NCBI GenBank assembly: GCA_002812745.2
Contig: NCSJ02000156.1
Coordinates: forward strand, 1-64,000
Direction: 5' to 3'
DNA length: 64,000 nt
Source: Scytalidium lignicola
Lineage: Eukaryota > Ascomycota > Leotiomycetes
Made by a program: the position numbers and the translations under genes. Each line of letters begins with the position of its first letter. Within the stretch, counting starts at the first letter, position 1. The notes below the pieces were generated by a model, which saw only the letters and a program-made list of their open reading frames with translations, was not told where the DNA came from and did not search any database. This document shows positions 61,801 to 64,000 of this stretch, piece after piece.

Positions 61801-64000
61801 ATTCAGGACCGAGTTGCATAATCTTTGCGTGAGCCATGTGACTAGTGCAGAATGAACGGTGCTCTATGATAATTCCTTTAGGCTTACCAGTAGAACCGCT
61901 AGTAAATACAACAAAAGATGGGTTGTGTGGTTGTGGCTTGGTTGTAAGTGATGGTGTTGATACCGAAGTCAACGACTCGATATATTCCGAATTCACAGGA
62001 ACGATATTATTGACTTTTCCGCTAAATAGTGTAGCAAATTGAGGGGCTACAAGTACTACTTTCGCTGAGATATCGTCTAATATGGATTTAATTCGAGTTG
62101 CTGGGTAGGCTGGATCTATGGCAACTGTTGCACCACCAGCTTTCAAAATTGCCATCATCGCTACTATTGTCCAGGCTGACTTTTCAAAGCAGAAAGGTAC
62201 CATGACCTCTGGACCAACGCCTAGAGTTATGAGGTGTTGAGAAAGCTTTGTTGATAACTCATTCAGCTCTTGATAAGTAAGGTTCATATCCCATGAGCAT
62301 ACAGCTAGTGCGTCTGGTTGTTTGCTGGCCTGTTCCTCAAAGATTTGGTGGACGCAACTATCTATGACATCTGGGTATTTGGAATTCCACGCTAGAACCT
62401 GCTCTCTGTCTTGAGGACTAAATATACTGAGGTCAGCCACAGTTTGACTTGCAGGTTCTTGACTTAGTTGCTGAATTAGATGTTGGAATTGGAAAGATAA
62501 ATTTCGGACAACATCTTTGGATACTAATTTTTCGTCGTACTGAAATCGTATGTCAATAAGATTCTCTCCTAGGCTGCACTCAACTACCAGTCCATAAGTA
62601 TTGAAAGCTTCATTTCCCGATGCAAGTCTTTTCAATCCTAGGAAGTTCTCATCTTGTACTTCAGTTGATGATTGTTGGATGACAAGTAAATTTTGGAAAT
62701 TGCAGGCATTCTTGCAGTCGTTGCTTAATCGCTGAATATTTTGAAGGCCTACGTGTTCGTAAGGAACCATGGCTGTAGCTTGTTCTTGAACAGTAGATAA
62801 AAAGCTCTGGACATTTTCCGTTCTGTCCAGCTTAATTCTAACAGGAACAGTGGTAATTGTGGGTCCTATCATGCTTTCAATGACCGGTACAGGAGCATTT
62901 CGTCCAGTCAAGGTCACTCCAAAAACAACGTCATCTGAATCTGAGTACTCAGCAATGATCATTCCCCAGGCAACCCTGATCAGAGTAGAAGTTGTGACAT
63001 CACTTTGGAGTTTCCTAGAGAATTCCATTTGGTGTTTGAGAGTTGCAGAAACATGCGGATGGTATGTTGTAGATGGTAGCGGCGGGAAAACTCCAACCAG
63101 AGCATCTTCAAGTTGTTTTGACCAGAAAGATTGAGATGCTTCTGCATCAATCTCCTTGAGGTGATGGATAAATCTGTTGAAGGGAGGAGAGTTTGGCAGT
63201 GTTCCTTTGGATCGAGTTTCATATGCAGAAAGCACCCTTTCGAGAATCAAAGGGTATGACCAACCATCATACACGGCATGATGTGCAGTCCAAATAAAGT
63301 ATTGTTCGTTTGTGATGGCATTTTTGACAATAGCGTATCTTGTCAGCGGAGTGCCATAACCGAAGTGCGCTTGAGCATCCTTTTTCATGTATACATCTAA
63401 ATTGTCTGAACTGAACCACTGGAAGTCGTTACTGACTACTACTTGGCACATTCCAAATTCATTTGTGTTGGCAATTCTTGTTCGTAAGATTGGGGTATCA
63501 TAGATGACACTTTCCCAAGCCGCTCTGAACCGGTCGAGATTAACAGTTGACGGAATCGAAAATACATCTCGATTGATGTACGATCCAGGCGTCTTCAAGC
63601 TAAGTGCAATTAGCCCCTCTTGCAATGGTGTTGTAGGATATATGTCTTCGATGTGACTTCTATCCATATGCCATTCAGCAGCAAGATCTTGCACTACTTG
63701 CTTAATGTTTTCGAGGCCTCCAAGTAGTTCATATGGTTTGATGTCTAGCTCAGTTTGTGTGTTGTTTTTAGCCTTAGCTTGCAAGGCTATGTCGCATAAC
63801 CTAGGGTATTGGAAGACATCCATAACTGCAAGTATGATTCCAGCTTGACGTGCGTTGGCTACAAGTCGCATAGCTAAAATCGAATCGCCGCCTAAGCGGA
63901 AGAAACTGTCATCTGCACCTATCGCATCACCGCTTACTTTTAAAACTTGAATCCAAAGTTGTTGTATCGTGATTTCCATAGTGCTTGAAAGTGGTCTCTT
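55810..64000 (-). CDS. Nonribosomal peptide synthetase, C-terminal modules (partial)
   Basis: A multimodular NRPS whose N-terminus lies beyond the window; the frame is still open at 64000. Domain order read: T (F-F-R-L-G-G-D-S-I), C (H-H-A-V-Y-D-G), A (F-T-S-G-S-T-G-K-P-K-G, N-S-Y-G-P-A-E, Y-K-T-G-D-L), T (L-G-G-D-S-V), C (H-H-S-I-Y-D-G), A (T-S-G-S-T-G-K-P-K-G, N-G-Y-G-P-S-E), T (L-G-G-D-S-I), then an epimerase-type domain (A-H-H-L-V-I-D-I-V-S-W, T-V-G-W-F-T) and stop. My alignment by eye to GrsA gives specificity codes DVQFTGSVCK and DVLFVGGVAK; I do not assign substrates. One 57-bp intron (60310-60366) keeps the frame. The frame shifts at the ambiguous base 56617, where the N appears to be a placeholder. 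The epimerase E-G-H-G-R-E motif is F-S-H-G-R-D. No thioesterase, reductase or terminal C domain follows. Confidence 0.93.
60310..60366 (-). other. Intron in the NRPS gene
   Basis: GTTTGT donor, GCTAAT branch-like sequence and CTCAG acceptor; splicing links the conserved T-P-L-Q-E-G start motif of the second condensation domain in frame. Confidence 0.85.

Noticed and set aside
1..64000. tRNA and rRNA genes
   Set aside because: I looked for cloverleaf A/B-box patterns and rRNA-like conserved blocks by eye and found none I could support; a tRNAscan/Infernal run would settle it.

Overview
The window is a nuclear segment from a filamentous ascomycete (Pezizomycotina). The evidence is short GT...AG introns of about 50-65 bp with fungal branch-site-like sequences, a fungal-type fatty acid synthase beta subunit, fungal NRPS modules, and Gypsy, Copia and Tc1/mariner elements degraded almost only by C-to-T and G-to-A change, as repeat-induced point mutation (RIP) does. 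The genome looks bipartite: very AT-rich, gene-poor blocks of dead transposons alternate with GC-balanced gene blocks. I cannot name the species.

Region 1 (1-31.4 kb) is mostly AT-rich repeat debris: a Gypsy 3' end with LTR (1-960), a candidate foldback-ended element (4499-7433), a RIP-degraded Tc1/mariner element with intact ends (11419-13105), a second, heavily RIPped copy of the same Gypsy end (13378-14868), another Gypsy on the minus strand (about 17590-20870), a 349-bp MITE-like element (23707-24055) and a Copia element with paired LTRs (24433-29487). Small GC islands hold an acyltransferase-3 gene with one stop codon, a broken Ure2-like glutathione S-transferase and an apparently intact isochorismatase-family hydrolase.

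Region 2 (31.5-64 kb) is a gene-rich block that reads as a specialised-metabolite cluster: a threonine-dehydratase-like protein lacking its PLP residues, a full-length fatty acid synthase beta subunit, an ABCC (MRP-type) exporter, a THEM6-like thioesterase, a branched-chain-type aminotransferase, a glutamine-dependent asparagine synthetase and the C-terminal part of a multimodular NRPS that leaves the window at its right edge. A nearly intact Tc1/mariner copy and a small inverted-repeat element lie between asparagine synthetase and NRPS.

Working model (inference): a dedicated FAS makes a medium-chain acyl group, the thioesterase and aminotransferase help turn it into an alpha-amino fatty acid, the NRPS builds a lipopeptide or cyclic peptide, and the ABCC pump exports it. 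The gene set recalls HC-toxin (FAS beta, BCAT, NRPS) and aspercryptin (FAS, BCAT, NRPS, ABC) logic, but the pseudoenzyme dehydratase, the asparagine synthetase and an NRPS ending in an epimerase-like domain without its catalytic glutamate do not match any cluster I know.
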